The translations under genes were made by a program, and so were the position numbers. Positions 54,378 to 63,703 of a DNA stretch of 64,000 nucleotides are shown one piece after another. This stretch comes from Granulicella sp. L56 (GTDB lineage Bacteria; Acidobacteriota; Terriglobia; Terriglobales; Acidobacteriaceae): assembly GCF_009765835.1 (NCBI RefSeq), contig NZ_LMUS01000006.1, forward strand, positions 2,066,438-2,130,437, written 5' to 3'. Each line of letters opens with the position of its first letter. The first letter of the stretch is position 1. Under the pieces are notes generated by a model. That model ran no database searches, was not told where the DNA came from, and saw only the letters and a list, made by a program, of their open reading frames with translations.

Positions 54378-55544
54378 ATGATGCGGTTGAACGCTACACT
54401 TCCGGCCTTCCTGGCGCTTGCAGTCTTGTTTCTTATCCCTGCCACGCTCCTTGCCAAACCTGTGCACCACCGTGCCCGTAAGTCAGCGGCTGTTCATCAG
54501 CAAGCTCATCGCAAGGCCACGGCAGCACGCAGGCACACCGCAGAGCCGCGTGTTGCTCCCGTCCGTTCAAGCCACACGCGAACCAGGCGCCATCAGGCGG
54601 AGCCAGTCAGGACAGGCAGGGCCAAAGCCCGGCGCTCCACTCCTCGCCGTCTCAGCGTCTCCGATAACGGGCCACGAAAAGCCACCTCGGATGACTTCCT
54701 GAAGGCGGCTTCCGTCAAGCAGGACGTTCAGCAAGCCCCGGCACCGCATCGCACCGAGCGTGCCGCAGTCGTCACTCATTCGCGCCGCTCTTCTCGCAGA
54801 TCGCGTTCGGTGGCCCGGCCCGTCTCCGTAGTCAACGTCATTCGACCCACGGCAGAGAAGCCCCAGTTGAAGAGCATCGCCGATGAGGCCGTCACTCCCG
54901 CCATCCTTCCCATGCTCTACAACAAGCGCGGACGCCTCATCATTCCTCCGCCGCTCAAGGGCTCGCACGAAATTCTCATTCGCCAGAATGAAGTTGCCGA
55001 CCGCGAGGGCCTCGACCGCATTCAGAACGATGCCGACCTAATGGATATGCGCGGCAAGCGGATGCTGGTTCCCCTTCCCACCAGCTATGCGCTGCAGGTC
55101 GATGACCGCCTGCCCGAAAACCGCCGCTACACCCGGCCCTGGACCGCGGTGTTCCTCGCCAGCATGGCGCGGGCGCACTACGCTCACTTCCACACGCCGC
55201 TGCAGATCAACTCAGCCGTCCGCACCGTCGAGTTCCAGCAGCACCTCATCCGCATCAACGGCAACGCCGCTCCGGCGGAAGGCGATACGGCATCGCCTCA
55301 TCTCACCGGGCAGGCCATCGATATCGCGAAGCACGGCCTGTCGCGTACCGAGGTAGCTTGGATGCGCGGCTATCTTCTTCCGCTGATTCAGGAAGGCAAG
55401 ATCGATGTCGAAGAGGAGTTTCAGCAGTCCTGCTTTCACATCAGCGTCTACAAGCGATATCTGCCGCCCGCCGATGCACCCACACGCGATCTGGCCTACC
55501 ACCGCCGCGGCGAAGCCAGCACACTGGCAGCCGCGATCCGCTAA
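54378..55544 (+). CDS. Exported DUF5715 family protein (M15-like)
   Basis: A 388-residue protein with an N-terminal signal (FLALAVLFLIPATLLA), a long Arg/His/Ala-rich, probably disordered region (to about 150) and a C-terminal domain with the peptidase-like order NSAVRTVEFQQHLIRINGNA, SPHLTGQAIDIAKHGLSRTE and SCFHISVYKRYLPP: His, Asp and His spaced as in M15/DUF882 proteins. A periplasmic peptidoglycan role is likely by fold only. It is the second such fold in the window (compare the DUF882 gene at 28.3 kb). ATG 54381 is an alternative start. Confidence 0.82.
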   Translation: MMRLNATLPAFLALAVLFLIPATLLAKPVHHRARKSAAVHQQAHRKATAARRHTAEPRVAPVRSSHTRTRRHQAEPVRTGRAKARRSTPRRLSVSDNGPRKATSDDFLKAASVKQDVQQAPAPHRTERAAVVTHSRRSSRRSRSVARPVSVVNVIRPTAEKPQLKSIADEAVTPAILPMLYNKRGRLIIPPPLKGSHEILIRQNEVADREGLDRIQNDADLMDMRGKRMLVPLPTSYALQVDDRLPENRRYTRPWTAVFLASMARAHYAHFHTPLQINSAVRTVEFQQHLIRINGNAAPAEGDTASPHLTGQAIDIAKHGLSRTEVAWMRGYLLPLIQEGKIDVEEEFQQSCFHISVYKRYLPPADAPTRDLAYHRRGEASTLAAAIR

Positions 55545-55581
55545 CGCTCTCTCGAAGAGAGTCAAGTTTTGAGAACAGAAG

Positions 55582-55665
55582 CACGTCATCTCGACCAGGG
55601 CCCGGCCACAACTGCACGTCATCTCGACCGAAGCGAAGCGTAGTGGAGAGACCCCTGTATTTGCG
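55582..55665. repeat. Intergenic repeat: head copy plus full copy
   Basis: Head copy at 55582 (CACGTCATCTCGACC), full copy at 55615, 33 bp apart, with AGCGAAGCGTAGTGGAGAG and CCCTGTATTTGCG. It lies between convergent genes. Confidence 0.92.
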
Positions 55666-55696
55666 TTCCTCGGACGAGCCTCAAACACTCAATGGC

Positions 55697-56698
55697 TTAA
55701 ACCGTCTCGCGCAACCCGCTTTGCCAGCTCTTATACGCTGCATCGAGCGCGCGCATATTCCGCACGCCGTCCTCACCCGACGCGGCAAACGTCTCTTCCC
55801 CGCGAAACGCCCGCGCAAAGCTATCCAGCATCCGCGTGTACCCGTCGCCGTTCTCGAGCGTCACCGTCTCGACCAGCTCTCCGGCCCGACGCAGTTGCAG
55901 TTGCACAGGACGGTCCACCGTCAACCCATTTTCCGCAACCAGCACACCGTCACTGCCGTTGATCTCGATCAGAGTCCGGTACGGTGCGCGCGCACTCGCC
56001 GTCACATTCGCATAGACGTCGCCGGTCATCTCCAGTTGCAGCGAGGCAATCGCCTCGACCTTGCCCGATGCGTCGTCCCGCCGTGCCAGCGTGCTGACGC
56101 TCACGACATCCTCGCCCAGCACATAGCGCAAAGCGTCGATGCAATGCACGCCGACGTCGGCGATCGGGCCGCCACAGGCCAGCGTCGGATCGGTGATCCA
56201 CTTCCTCGGCGCGTTGGCTGCCGGATAGGAATACTGCGCGTGGGCAATCTGTGGCTGCCCGATGCGGCCCGCCGCGACCTGCTCGCGCATCCAGTCCAGG
56301 CTGTGATTGAAACGAAAGTTCTGCCCCACGCCAAACAGCAGTCCCGCCGCCTTCGCCGCCGCGGCCATCTCCTCTGCTTCGGCAGTGTTCATCGACAGCG
56401 GCTTCTCGCACAGTACGGCTTTGCCATGCTTCAAGGCCAGCAGCGTATCGTCCTTGTGCATCGCGTCCGGCGACGTGATGAAGACCACATCGACCTCCGG
56501 CGAAGCACACAGCTCCTCGCGCGTCGCAAAGCAGTGAGCGATCTTGTGCGTGGCACAATCCTGCGCCGCAGCCGACTGATCGCGCCGCCACATTCCTACC
56601 AGCGTCGCATCGTTACACGGGGCAAAAGCAGGCAGCAGCCGCCGCACCGCATGGTATCCAAAGCCGAGAATCGCAAAGCGTACCGGAGCCTGAGTCAT
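55697..56698 (-). CDS. Gfo/Idh/MocA family oxidoreductase
   Basis: A 333-residue NAD(P)-dependent dehydrogenase. The N-terminal Rossmann fold begins VRFAILGFGYHAVRRLLPAF, the signature CEKPLSMNTAEAEEM carries the conserved lysine, and GGPIADVGVHCIDALRYVLG supplies the catalytic-loop histidine. The family oxidises or reduces sugars, inositols and related compounds; the substrate is not evident. It is a lone gene flanked by intergenic repeats on both sides. Confidence 0.92.
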   Translation of the reverse strand: MTQAPVRFAILGFGYHAVRRLLPAFAPCNDATLVGMWRRDQSAAAQDCATHKIAHCFATREELCASPEVDVVFITSPDAMHKDDTLLALKHGKAVLCEKPLSMNTAEAEEMAAAAKAAGLLFGVGQNFRFNHSLDWMREQVAAGRIGQPQIAHAQYSYPAANAPRKWITDPTLACGGPIADVGVHCIDALRYVLGEDVVSVSTLARRDDASGKVEAIASLQLEMTGDVYANVTASARAPYRTLIEINGSDGVLVAENGLTVDRPVQLQLRRAGELVETVTLENGDGYTRMLDSFARAFRGEETFAASGEDGVRNMRALDAAYKSWQSGLRETV

Positions 56699-56747
56699 GC
56701 TTTAAGTTTAGAGCATTTCTACTGCGCGATGAGACGCACCCCAACAA

Positions 56748-56845
56748 ACGTCATCTCGACCATAGATAGCGCTTTGCCTGACCGCACCTCAAATGCACGT
56801 CATCTCGACCGCAGCGAAGCGTAGTGGAGAGACCCCTGTATTTGT
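56748..56845. repeat. Intergenic repeat: head copy plus full copy
   Basis: Head copy ACGTCATCTCGACC at 56748, full copy from 56796 with GCAGCGAAGCGTAGTGGAGA and CCCCTGTATTTG. Spacing here is 49 bp, wider than in the other compound copies. Confidence 0.88.
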
Positions 56846-56892
56846 CCTGTGTTTATCCATCGAACAAAAACAAATACAGAGGTCAATGATCT

Positions 56893-58008
56893 TTAGTGCG
56901 CGTCGTTCTTGAAGATCTCTTCGGCGTAGAAGTTCTCGATCTTCGCCTGATCGCGCAGCATCTCGAAGTAGGCGTTCTTGAGCAACTGCGAACGGCCCTC
57001 GTGGAGCTGCTGCCGAATCGACTGCTGCACGCTCGGGTCTTTCAACTCGCGCTGGCCTGCCGGTTCGATGGCAAGCAACTTGTAGATCGCATATCCCGCA
57101 GACTTCTTGGTCTGCGCATCCGGCAACGGCAGGATGGGCGTCACCTCGCCCGGCTTCAGTTGCATCACCGCGTTATAGATGGTCAGGTCGGCGGCCTTCA
57201 TCTGGTCTGCCGTGGCAAAGCCCTTGTCTCCGCCATTCGGCGCCGACTCCGGTTCCTCGGAATAGTTCATCGCCAGCGTACCGAAGTCGTCGCCGCTGTC
57301 CAGCCGGTTCTTCAGCGCCTGGATCTTCTTCTTGGCCTCAGCGTCCGAAGTGGCCTTGCTGTTCTGCAGATTCACGGGCTGCGCCGACGGCACATCCGTC
57401 ACCTGGATCGCTGCCAGATGATATAGCGTCTGGATCAGGTTGTACTCGGACTTGTGCTGGTTGTAGTAGTTGGCGACGTCCGCATCGGTCACCGTGATCT
57501 TCGAGTTGATCTCCTTGTTCAGCAGCTTGTTCTGCGTCAGCGAACGGCGCAGGTCGTGCTTCACCTCATCGAGCGTCGTATGGTTGGCCGCCAGTTGCTG
57601 GTTGAACTGGTCCTCGGTGTAGCGGGCCTTCATCTCGTTCAGCTTGGTGTCGACCTCTTCGTTGGTCGCCGTCAGGTTCATCTTGGCGGCACGCTGCTGC
57701 ACAATCTCTTCACTGATCAGCGCATTCAGCACGTTCAGCCGCAGCGAATTCGCCTGGTCCTCCGACGAAGGTTGCTGCTGTTGCTGGCCCAACTGCTGTT
57801 CATACGCCTTGTCCATCTCGGACTTCATGATGGCGTGGCCGTTCACCGTGGCCACCACATCGGCCTTATGCTCCTGCTTGCAGCCCGCAATCGGAAACAG
57901 GGCGGCAGCCATCAGCAGGGCAATCGGAATGGAAACCTGGCGCTGCAAGCGCGCAGTCACAGTAGAAACAGGCAAAGCTGCATTAGTATCGGTCGACAAT
58001 CTCTTCAC
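56893..58008 (-). CDS. SurA/PrsA-like peptidylprolyl isomerase lipoprotein
   Basis: A 371-residue periplasmic chaperone attached by a lipobox (FPIAGC, Cys about 43). The SurA-N-like helical domain (ANSLRLNVLNALISEEIVQQ, with TNEEVDTKLNEMKARYTEDQ) is followed by a parvulin-type region (about 230-320; FGTLAMNYSEEPESAPNGGD). A Gln-rich stretch (QQLGQQQQQPSSEDQAN) interrupts the first helix pair. It should assist folding of outer-membrane proteins. It lies in the same-strand set with a DsbA-like gene and lptD, a grouping of envelope-assembly functions comparable to the lptD-surA pairing of Escherichia coli. Confidence 0.88.
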   Translation of the reverse strand: MKRLSTDTNAALPVSTVTARLQRQVSIPIALLMAAALFPIAGCKQEHKADVVATVNGHAIMKSEMDKAYEQQLGQQQQQPSSEDQANSLRLNVLNALISEEIVQQRAAKMNLTATNEEVDTKLNEMKARYTEDQFNQQLAANHTTLDEVKHDLRRSLTQNKLLNKEINSKITVTDADVANYYNQHKSEYNLIQTLYHLAAIQVTDVPSAQPVNLQNSKATSDAEAKKKIQALKNRLDSGDDFGTLAMNYSEEPESAPNGGDKGFATADQMKAADLTIYNAVMQLKPGEVTPILPLPDAQTKKSAGYAIYKLLAIEPAGQRELKDPSVQQSIRQQLHEGRSQLLKNAYFEMLRDQAKIENFYAEEIFKNDAH

Positions 58009-58032
58009 GTAATCAATTCTCCTGCATGAACG

Positions 58033-59013
58033 CTAGTTTCCTGGCTTGGTCGCCGGCGAAGTCTCGGTGGGTTGGACAGGTTCATCCGGCGGCGGGGGTG
58101 GGGGAGTCTGGCCTGAGGCCGTCAGCGCATCATCAATAGCCTTATACACATATTTCATCGGGACCGCACCTACGATCCTTTCGCCGTTGATGAAGAGCGC
58201 GGGTGTCGAATCGACCCCCAGATCGTCGCCCAGCTTCATCGAGGCCTGCACCGAGGTGTCGTCCTGCTTGGCGAGGCACGCAGCCAGCGTGCTTTCATTC
58301 ACCTTCTGCCGAACCCCCTCAGCCTTGGTCAGCGAGTCGATCGTCTCGTTCGCCTTGGCGACGCTTCTCTCGGCTCCGCCCATCTCTGCCGCATGAGCGT
58401 GAATGTAGTCCACGAGGTTCCAATATCCCGTCGGGCTCTGCGCCGCGATGCACTCCACATCGACGGCCGCATGCATCGCCCACGGATGCTGGCTCAAAGG
58501 AAAATCTTTATAGACGATGCGCACCTGGTTCTTGTAACGCGTAGTCAGCGCCGGAAACACCTGCTCGTGCATCTTCGCGCAAAACGGGCACTCCAGATCG
58601 TCGAATGCGACGATCAGCACCGGGGCATTTGCCGGACCGCCCCGCGAGGGCCGTCCCTCATCGCTCACCAACTGCTTCGGGTCTTTGCTGATGTCGAACT
58701 TGCTGAACTGCGCCAGCGTCTTGCCGTCTTCCGAAAGCAGAAATGTCACAGGCTTGCTCGTCTTTCCCTCCGACGAGAATGTAACGGCAATCGCATCGAA
58801 GCCGGGAACGTCGCTCTTGGTCCGCGGCCCTACCGCGATCTCGTACTCCGGTGGAACGCCCGACCGCGACCGGATCAGAACCTGCACGCGCCGGGTCAAT
58901 TCAGGAGAGAGCTTTCCCCCGTTGGCCTCCGCTGGTACCTGAGCGTGGCAGCCGAGGGCCGCCAGGGTAAGGGCGAAGACAAGAATACGGAAGGGTCTCA
59001 CTGCAATCTGCAC
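58033..59013 (-). CDS. DsbA-like periplasmic thiol oxidoreductase
   Basis: A 326-residue exported protein. The signal peptide contains a possible lipobox (LALAALGC-like, LAALGCHAQ). The first third is a partner domain (about 35-115) with no cysteines, followed by a DsbA-type thioredoxin fold with active site DLECPFCAKMHEQVF, the helical insertion, and the cis-proline loop VDSTPALFINGERIVG. The C-terminus is Pro/Thr-rich. It should catalyse disulfide formation or reduction in periplasmic proteins, and LptD, which needs disulfides in many bacteria, is encoded directly upstream. Confidence 0.88.
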   Translation of the reverse strand: MQIAVRPFRILVFALTLAALGCHAQVPAEANGGKLSPELTRRVQVLIRSRSGVPPEYEIAVGPRTKSDVPGFDAIAVTFSSEGKTSKPVTFLLSEDGKTLAQFSKFDISKDPKQLVSDEGRPSRGGPANAPVLIVAFDDLECPFCAKMHEQVFPALTTRYKNQVRIVYKDFPLSQHPWAMHAAVDVECIAAQSPTGYWNLVDYIHAHAAEMGGAERSVAKANETIDSLTKAEGVRQKVNESTLAACLAKQDDTSVQASMKLGDDLGVDSTPALFINGERIVGAVPMKYVYKAIDDALTASGQTPPPPPPDEPVQPTETSPATKPGN

Positions 59014-59106
59014 TCTCTGATTATCTCAGAACCGGCCTCAATCGACCGTCGAGACCCTTCTCATTCCTCGCCCACGTCCAATCCACGCTCACCCCACCCT
59101 CAAACG

Positions 59107-59165
59107 TACGTCATCTCGACCGGAGCGAAGCGCAGTGGAGAGACCCCTGTATTTCGCCTTTGCCC
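59107..59165. repeat. Intergenic repeat, full copy
   Basis: TACGTCATCTCGACCGGAGC, then GAAGCGCAGTGGAGAGACCC and CTGTATTTCGCC. It separates lptD from the DsbA-like gene, so these two may not be strictly one message. Confidence 0.92.
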
Positions 59166-59201
59166 GCCGCAAAGCCGTCAGAAAGCCACCCCGACCCTCA
59201 C

Positions 59202-61787
59202 TCAAAACAGCCGTTCCGCCCGCCGCAGATTCCCCGCCGACCCGATGTTGGCCAGCGTGAAGTTGAACCGGTACGCATTCTCGTTTCGCACCGAGCCCAG
59301 CTCGTACTTGCGATACTCCACGCTGAACCCGCAGCAGTCCCAGTTATACGAGGTCTGGAGCGCTCCATACTGCATCTGCCCCAGATTCAGGTCCAGCCCC
59401 ACATTCGCCGCGACGCCCAGGCCCACCTTCGTCGGCGACCCGTACCCCGCCAGCAGCCGCAACTGGCTGAAGTCCGAGACCAGAGAGGCCGTCCCCTGCG
59501 TGTACGACCGCCCCGGAGCGTTCAGCCGCGCATAGCTCAACCCGCCAAACGCATTGCCCTCGTGCAGGTCCACCAGCACATTGTTCGACGTAAATTTCTT
59601 CGCCCCCGTATCCAGGTCGAAGTCCCATTCCACGTCCATATGTGCTGACGTCCTTACCCTCAGCCGTGACACCAGAGGCGAGATCTCGCGCGCCTCCGTC
59701 AAAAATGCCACGCCCGACAGGTTCAGCGTCGTGTCGAAGATATTCCGTCTTCCATCTACGACCGCGCCGCCAAAGTTCTTGTCGAAAAAGTACTTCTGCG
59801 TCAGCCGCCAGCTAATCCACTCCCGCGCTCCGCACTTGTTCGAAGCCGCCTCGGGATCGTCCTCCTCCTGCGTCTGGTCGGTGTCCTTTTCTTTCTCCGC
59901 AACCTTGCACGGCTTGGCCTTTTTCCCCTTCACCGGCCTCAGGAACAGCCGCTGGGTCACGCCATACTGCAGCTCATTGGTATCGCTCACGACATCGATG
60001 TCGTCGAAGCGCAGCACCTTCAGGAAATTATCCACGCCGCCCACATAGCGGTACTTCAGCTCCGGCTCGATGGTATGGCGTACATCATTGCCGAACAGCT
60101 TCTCGACGAACTTCGAGTCGAACGTCCTCTCGATCACCGGCGGCCTTATATCCACCTGCGCCTCGACATTGCTCCGGCTCAACCCGCCCCTGTGCTCCAC
60201 AGACGGGTCCGTCGGATTCGTCGGCGGCTTCAGGCTCCGGCTGTAAAGCGTCTCGCGAACTCCCAGCGAAGGCAGAAACTTCCACTCGCCGAGCTTCAGC
60301 GGATAGGAGATCTCCGGATGCAGGTCGAACCGCTGCGTGACGCCGCTGCTGACAAAGTCAGGCTGCACCCGCTTCAGCCCACTCGCCGAGCTCTCAAAGT
60401 TCCATAGCAGGCCGCTGTTGCCAATGGCATGGTCGGTCGAATACATCTCCAGCGCCGGGACATGAAAGATGCGGATCTCCTGCGCCGGAATCGCCGGGGT
60501 CGTCGGCGTTGCAGGCACCGCTACCCGCTTCAATCCCTGATAGCGGTCAGCACGCACATCCGACTCAAACCCATCCGCCTCATGCACGCCATACGCAAAC
60601 GAAAGAATGTCGGTCGAGACCGCCTCGTTGAAGTTCTCCGTGAACGCCTCGCGATAAGGATACGAGCTGAGATACTCCATGCTGCTCACGATCCTCGTAT
60701 GCGCCGGTGCAGCATCTGCCAGAGCGGCCTGTTGCCCTGCGACAGTCTCCTCCGAAGCCGGAGTCGAAGCAGCCGGCCTGCCAAAGTCATGCCGACCCGA
60801 GAACGTCACATCCTGCCCGCCCTGGTTCACATACACGCCGCCCGTCACATAGCCCCGGTCCAGCAGGCCGCTGTAGCGTGCCGTCACAAAATCCGTGTCC
60901 CGCCCGCGATAGTGAAACATCGCCGACTGCGACCAGCCTCTGCTCGAAAAATACTCCGCGCCCACCGTCAGGTCCGTGCTCCGGTTGATGGCGAAGTAGA
61001 TCTGCTCCCCCAGGATCAGGCCCTTCGTCGATGACTCGCCGATCACCGGAATCATCAAGCCGCTCTGCCGCCCCTCCGTGTCCACCGGATGCGTCACATA
61101 AGGCATATAGAGCAGAGGAATATTGAACAGGTGGAAGACGCTGTTATGCGCGCTTGCCATCTCGTCGCTGACCTCGAACTTGCCGGCATACAGCAGCCAG
61201 TCGGGATGCTCCAACTGGCACGACGTCACCGTGCCGTCATAGACCTCGTACTCCTGCGGCCCCTTCTTTACCACCACCCGGCCCGTGAACAGGAAAGGAT
61301 GGCCGTTCGCGTAGACCATCTTGTTGTGGCCGGAGTTCTTCAGCCCCACCGAGCCCGAAACATCGTAGAACCGCCCCGTCTGCTTGTTCAGATTGACGGT
61401 TCCGTGGCTGGCGTTGATGATCTCGTTGTTCGCCCCGCCCGTCGCTTTCAGGTGGCCCGTCGCCTCCAACTCGCCCGTCGCGCTGTCGTACTCGATGTGG
61501 TCGGCCTCGACCTTGCGATTGCCGTAAATGATGAGGACGTTCCCATCGAGCACATAGCGGTCGCCCGTCTTCGATTGCGTGTCCGACTCCATCACTACAG
61601 GGGCCGTCTTCTCCACTTCAGGAACGACAATCGCTTCTGGATAGCGGTCTGCCTCCGGCGCATCCGGAAGCGTCGCCGCGGGGGTTGCCTGATTCGTCAC
61701 CTCTTGGGCACGAAGCTGTGGATGACTTGATGCAATCATCGTGATAGTTATCAAGAGGTAAATGGTTCCCCGTACGCGGCGTCTCAT
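59202..61787 (-). CDS. lptD: LPS-assembly outer-membrane protein LptD
   Basis: An 861-residue barrel protein that inserts lipopolysaccharide in the outer leaflet. After a signal peptide (TIYLLITITMIASSHPQLRA) come LPDAP (40-44), an LptA-like jelly-roll (VLDGNVLIIYGNRKVEADHI, then TGELEATGHLKATGG) and a barrel with the LptD family segment FHLFNIPLLYMPYVTHPVDT followed by GRQSGLMIPVIGES. Cysteines occur in SCQLEHP, PCKVAEK, NKCGAREW and DCCGFSV. A hydrophilic loop with KEKDTDQTQEEDDPEAASNK is unusual. The ATG at 61787 is chosen for the signal peptide; an upstream GTG at 61907 overlaps the divergent gene region. Confidence 0.93.
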   Translation of the reverse strand: MRRRVRGTIYLLITITMIASSHPQLRAQEVTNQATPAATLPDAPEADRYPEAIVVPEVEKTAPVVMESDTQSKTGDRYVLDGNVLIIYGNRKVEADHIEYDSATGELEATGHLKATGGANNEIINASHGTVNLNKQTGRFYDVSGSVGLKNSGHNKMVYANGHPFLFTGRVVVKKGPQEYEVYDGTVTSCQLEHPDWLLYAGKFEVSDEMASAHNSVFHLFNIPLLYMPYVTHPVDTEGRQSGLMIPVIGESSTKGLILGEQIYFAINRSTDLTVGAEYFSSRGWSQSAMFHYRGRDTDFVTARYSGLLDRGYVTGGVYVNQGGQDVTFSGRHDFGRPAASTPASEETVAGQQAALADAAPAHTRIVSSMEYLSSYPYREAFTENFNEAVSTDILSFAYGVHEADGFESDVRADRYQGLKRVAVPATPTTPAIPAQEIRIFHVPALEMYSTDHAIGNSGLLWNFESSASGLKRVQPDFVSSGVTQRFDLHPEISYPLKLGEWKFLPSLGVRETLYSRSLKPPTNPTDPSVEHRGGLSRSNVEAQVDIRPPVIERTFDSKFVEKLFGNDVRHTIEPELKYRYVGGVDNFLKVLRFDDIDVVSDTNELQYGVTQRLFLRPVKGKKAKPCKVAEKEKDTDQTQEEDDPEAASNKCGAREWISWRLTQKYFFDKNFGGAVVDGRRNIFDTTLNLSGVAFLTEAREISPLVSRLRVRTSAHMDVEWDFDLDTGAKKFTSNNVLVDLHEGNAFGGLSYARLNAPGRSYTQGTASLVSDFSQLRLLAGYGSPTKVGLGVAANVGLDLNLGQMQYGALQTSYNWDCCGFSVEYRKYELGSVRNENAYRFNFTLANIGSAGNLRRAERLF

Positions 61788-61955
61788 TGATGCAAGATGG
61801 GATGCAAGGGGGGATTCCACGGACGGCACAGGATGCGAAAGCAATTGGCCCTGCAGCTCGGCCCTTTTCTCTCGTTCAGGTATTTCGTAACTTGTCAGAC
61901 GCACCACCCTTTGAGGCTAAACGATTTCACGGAAGCGGGTTTAGGTTTGAGCACA

Positions 61956-63362
61956 ATGAGCTCTGCACAGCTTGACATACAGCCACTGGACGAAGCCGCC
62001 GCGGAATCGGAAGCAACCCTCGCTCCCTTTGCCCTTAAGCAGCAGGTGGCTGAGCGCCTCGCCGCCCACCGCGCCCGTCACGGCCAGCAGGCCGCCGCGC
62101 CAACGCCATCCATCGTTCGCCCCACGGCGGCAAAGCCTCGCGCCGCCCAAATCGCGGCTGCCGTAGCCGAGCGCTACGCCCAGTCACAAAGCTACCGGGC
62201 CTTCCTCGCAGCCGAGGCCGAACGCGCCATTCAGGAGGCCCACGCCGCCGCCGAAGTAGCCGCCCGCAGCGCGCAGGCCATCGCCGATGCGCAGAACGCG
62301 CTGCTCGCCGAACTCGATCAGTGGGAGCTCACGCCACCCCCCGCCCCTTCGGCACCGATCTCCTCGCCAGCTTTGTCATCCTTCGCCCCCGCGACTCCCC
62401 CAACTTTGTCATCCTTCGCCGAAGGCGGAGGATCTGCGTTTTCTCTAACCGAGCCGCAAACCCAGGTCTCCAGCGCCGGCCTCACCGTCCGCCTCTACGA
62501 AGACCGCAACCACTCGATTCCCGGACCCTTCAGCGGCGCGAGCCATAACCGCTATCACGACCCCTTTGAAGAGATCGAAGAAGAGGAGCGCCTCGCTCTC
62601 GAAGACGAGATTGCCTTCCGTCAGTCTCCCACCTTTGAAGATCGCCTCGCGCCGGTTGAGATCCCCGCCAATCTCATCGAGTTTCCCCGCCAGCTCGTCG
62701 CCTCGCGCCGCGCCCGTCCGCGTATCGCCGAAGGCCCCCTGCGCGAAGAGGCCGAGCAGGCCCACGACGCAACCCAGCTTCGCATCTTCGAGGTCGAGTC
62801 GGCCCAGATCTCCACCGCGCCCGCAGCAGAGTCCGCCGAATCCATCATTCCCGAGTGGTCTTCCATCCTGCTCAACGCGCAGCCGGTCTCCTCCTACGTC
62901 GAACCGGAGACCTCGCGACTACCCTTCAGCCCTGTGCTTCCGCTGCACGCCGCCTCTCCCAGCCTGCGCCTGATGGCCGCGGTGGTCGATGGCTGCATCC
63001 TCCTCGCCGCCTTTCTCGGCTTCGTCGCTGTCTGTTCGCTTACGCTGGGCAAGCTCGGGGTTCCGCAACTTCCTGTCCAGGTCGCAGCTATTGGCTCTGT
63101 CGGAGTTCTGGCCCTGATGGCGCTGCTTTATCAGGCACTGTTCTTTACTTTTTCCGACACTACGCCGGGGATGCGCTATGCCCACATCGGCCTCTGCACC
63201 TTCAACGACGAGAATCCCACTCGTGCGGCCATGCGCCGCCGCATTCTGGCCGCACTTCTCGCAGCTTGCCCTCTTGGCATTGGCTTCCTCTGGGCGTGGC
63301 TGGACGACGATGGCCTGGGCTGGCACGACCGTATCTCCCGTATCTACCAGCGCAGCTACTAA
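61956..63362 (+). CDS. RDD family membrane protein with Ala-rich N-terminal region and embedded repeat
   Basis: A 468-residue protein. Residues 1-135 are Ala-rich and helical (AAAEVAARSAQAIADAQNAL); 140-165 is Pro/Ser-rich and encoded by an intergenic-type repeat; 165-330 is acidic and probably disordered. The C-terminal RDD domain (from about 333) begins SLRLMAAVVDGCILLAAFLG and ends with SDTTPGMRYAHIGLCTFNDE, MRRRILAALLAACPLGIGFL and GLGWHDRISRIYQRSY, the usual two or three membrane helices. The role of RDD proteins is mostly unknown. The ATG at 61956 is preferred because the upstream open frame overlaps the start region of lptD and looks non-coding. Confidence 0.8.
   Translation: MSSAQLDIQPLDEAAAESEATLAPFALKQQVAERLAAHRARHGQQAAAPTPSIVRPTAAKPRAAQIAAAVAERYAQSQSYRAFLAAEAERAIQEAHAAAEVAARSAQAIADAQNALLAELDQWELTPPPAPSAPISSPALSSFAPATPPTLSSFAEGGGSAFSLTEPQTQVSSAGLTVRLYEDRNHSIPGPFSGASHNRYHDPFEEIEEEERLALEDEIAFRQSPTFEDRLAPVEIPANLIEFPRQLVASRRARPRIAEGPLREEAEQAHDATQLRIFEVESAQISTAPAAESAESIIPEWSSILLNAQPVSSYVEPETSRLPFSPVLPLHAASPSLRLMAAVVDGCILLAAFLGFVAVCSLTLGKLGVPQLPVQVAAIGSVGVLALMALLYQALFFTFSDTTPGMRYAHIGLCTFNDENPTRAAMRRRILAALLAACPLGIGFLWAWLDDDGLGWHDRISRIYQRSY
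62371..62449 (+). repeat. Second-family intergenic repeat inside a coding sequence
   Basis: A 17-bp head copy, CTTTGTCATCCTTCGCC at 62371, and 33 bp later a full copy from 62404 (CTTTGTCATCCTTCGCCGAA, then GGCGGAGGATCTGCGTTTTC). Read in frame it gives LSSFAPATPPTLSSFAEGGG followed by SAFSLTE. Confidence 0.88.
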
Positions 63363-63378
63363 TCTGCGAGCTTGACGC

Positions 63379-63564
63379 ATGTAACCGGATAAAGCGCAGT
63401 TGACCGGTTACATTGAGTCGGCATGTAACCGGTCCCGTATGGTTTTATCGGTTACATGCAATTGCCACGAGACGAAGGTCTTCGCATGTTGACCCTCCCC
63501 CGGAAACGCGATACACTTCTTAAGTTTGGCGCTGTAACCCGTGTGTCTCGATTCTGGGTTACAG
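63379..63564. promoter_or_regulatory. Three TGTAACC-type palindromes upstream of rplU
   Basis: ATGTAACCGG-N15-CCGGTTACAT (63379-63413), GCATGTAACCG-N17-CGGTTACATGC (63421-63459) and CTGTAACCC-N15-GGGTTACAG (63532-63564), all perfect. Measured between the TGTAACC/GGTTACA cores the spacers are 19, 19 and 17 bp. They occupy half of the 341-bp gap 63363-63703. The regulator is unknown; no gene is seen here. Confidence 0.65.
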
Positions 63565-63703
63565 GGACGACAGGCTTGAGTCCGCGAAAGATGCGACGGC
63601 TCAGCCAGTTGGCTTGATGCAGTGCTCCTGTATTCGCCCCATGCAGCACAATCTATGTGAAGAAGCGGCAGCGTTTTAGCAACGCACGCTTGAGGTTTTA
63701 GCT

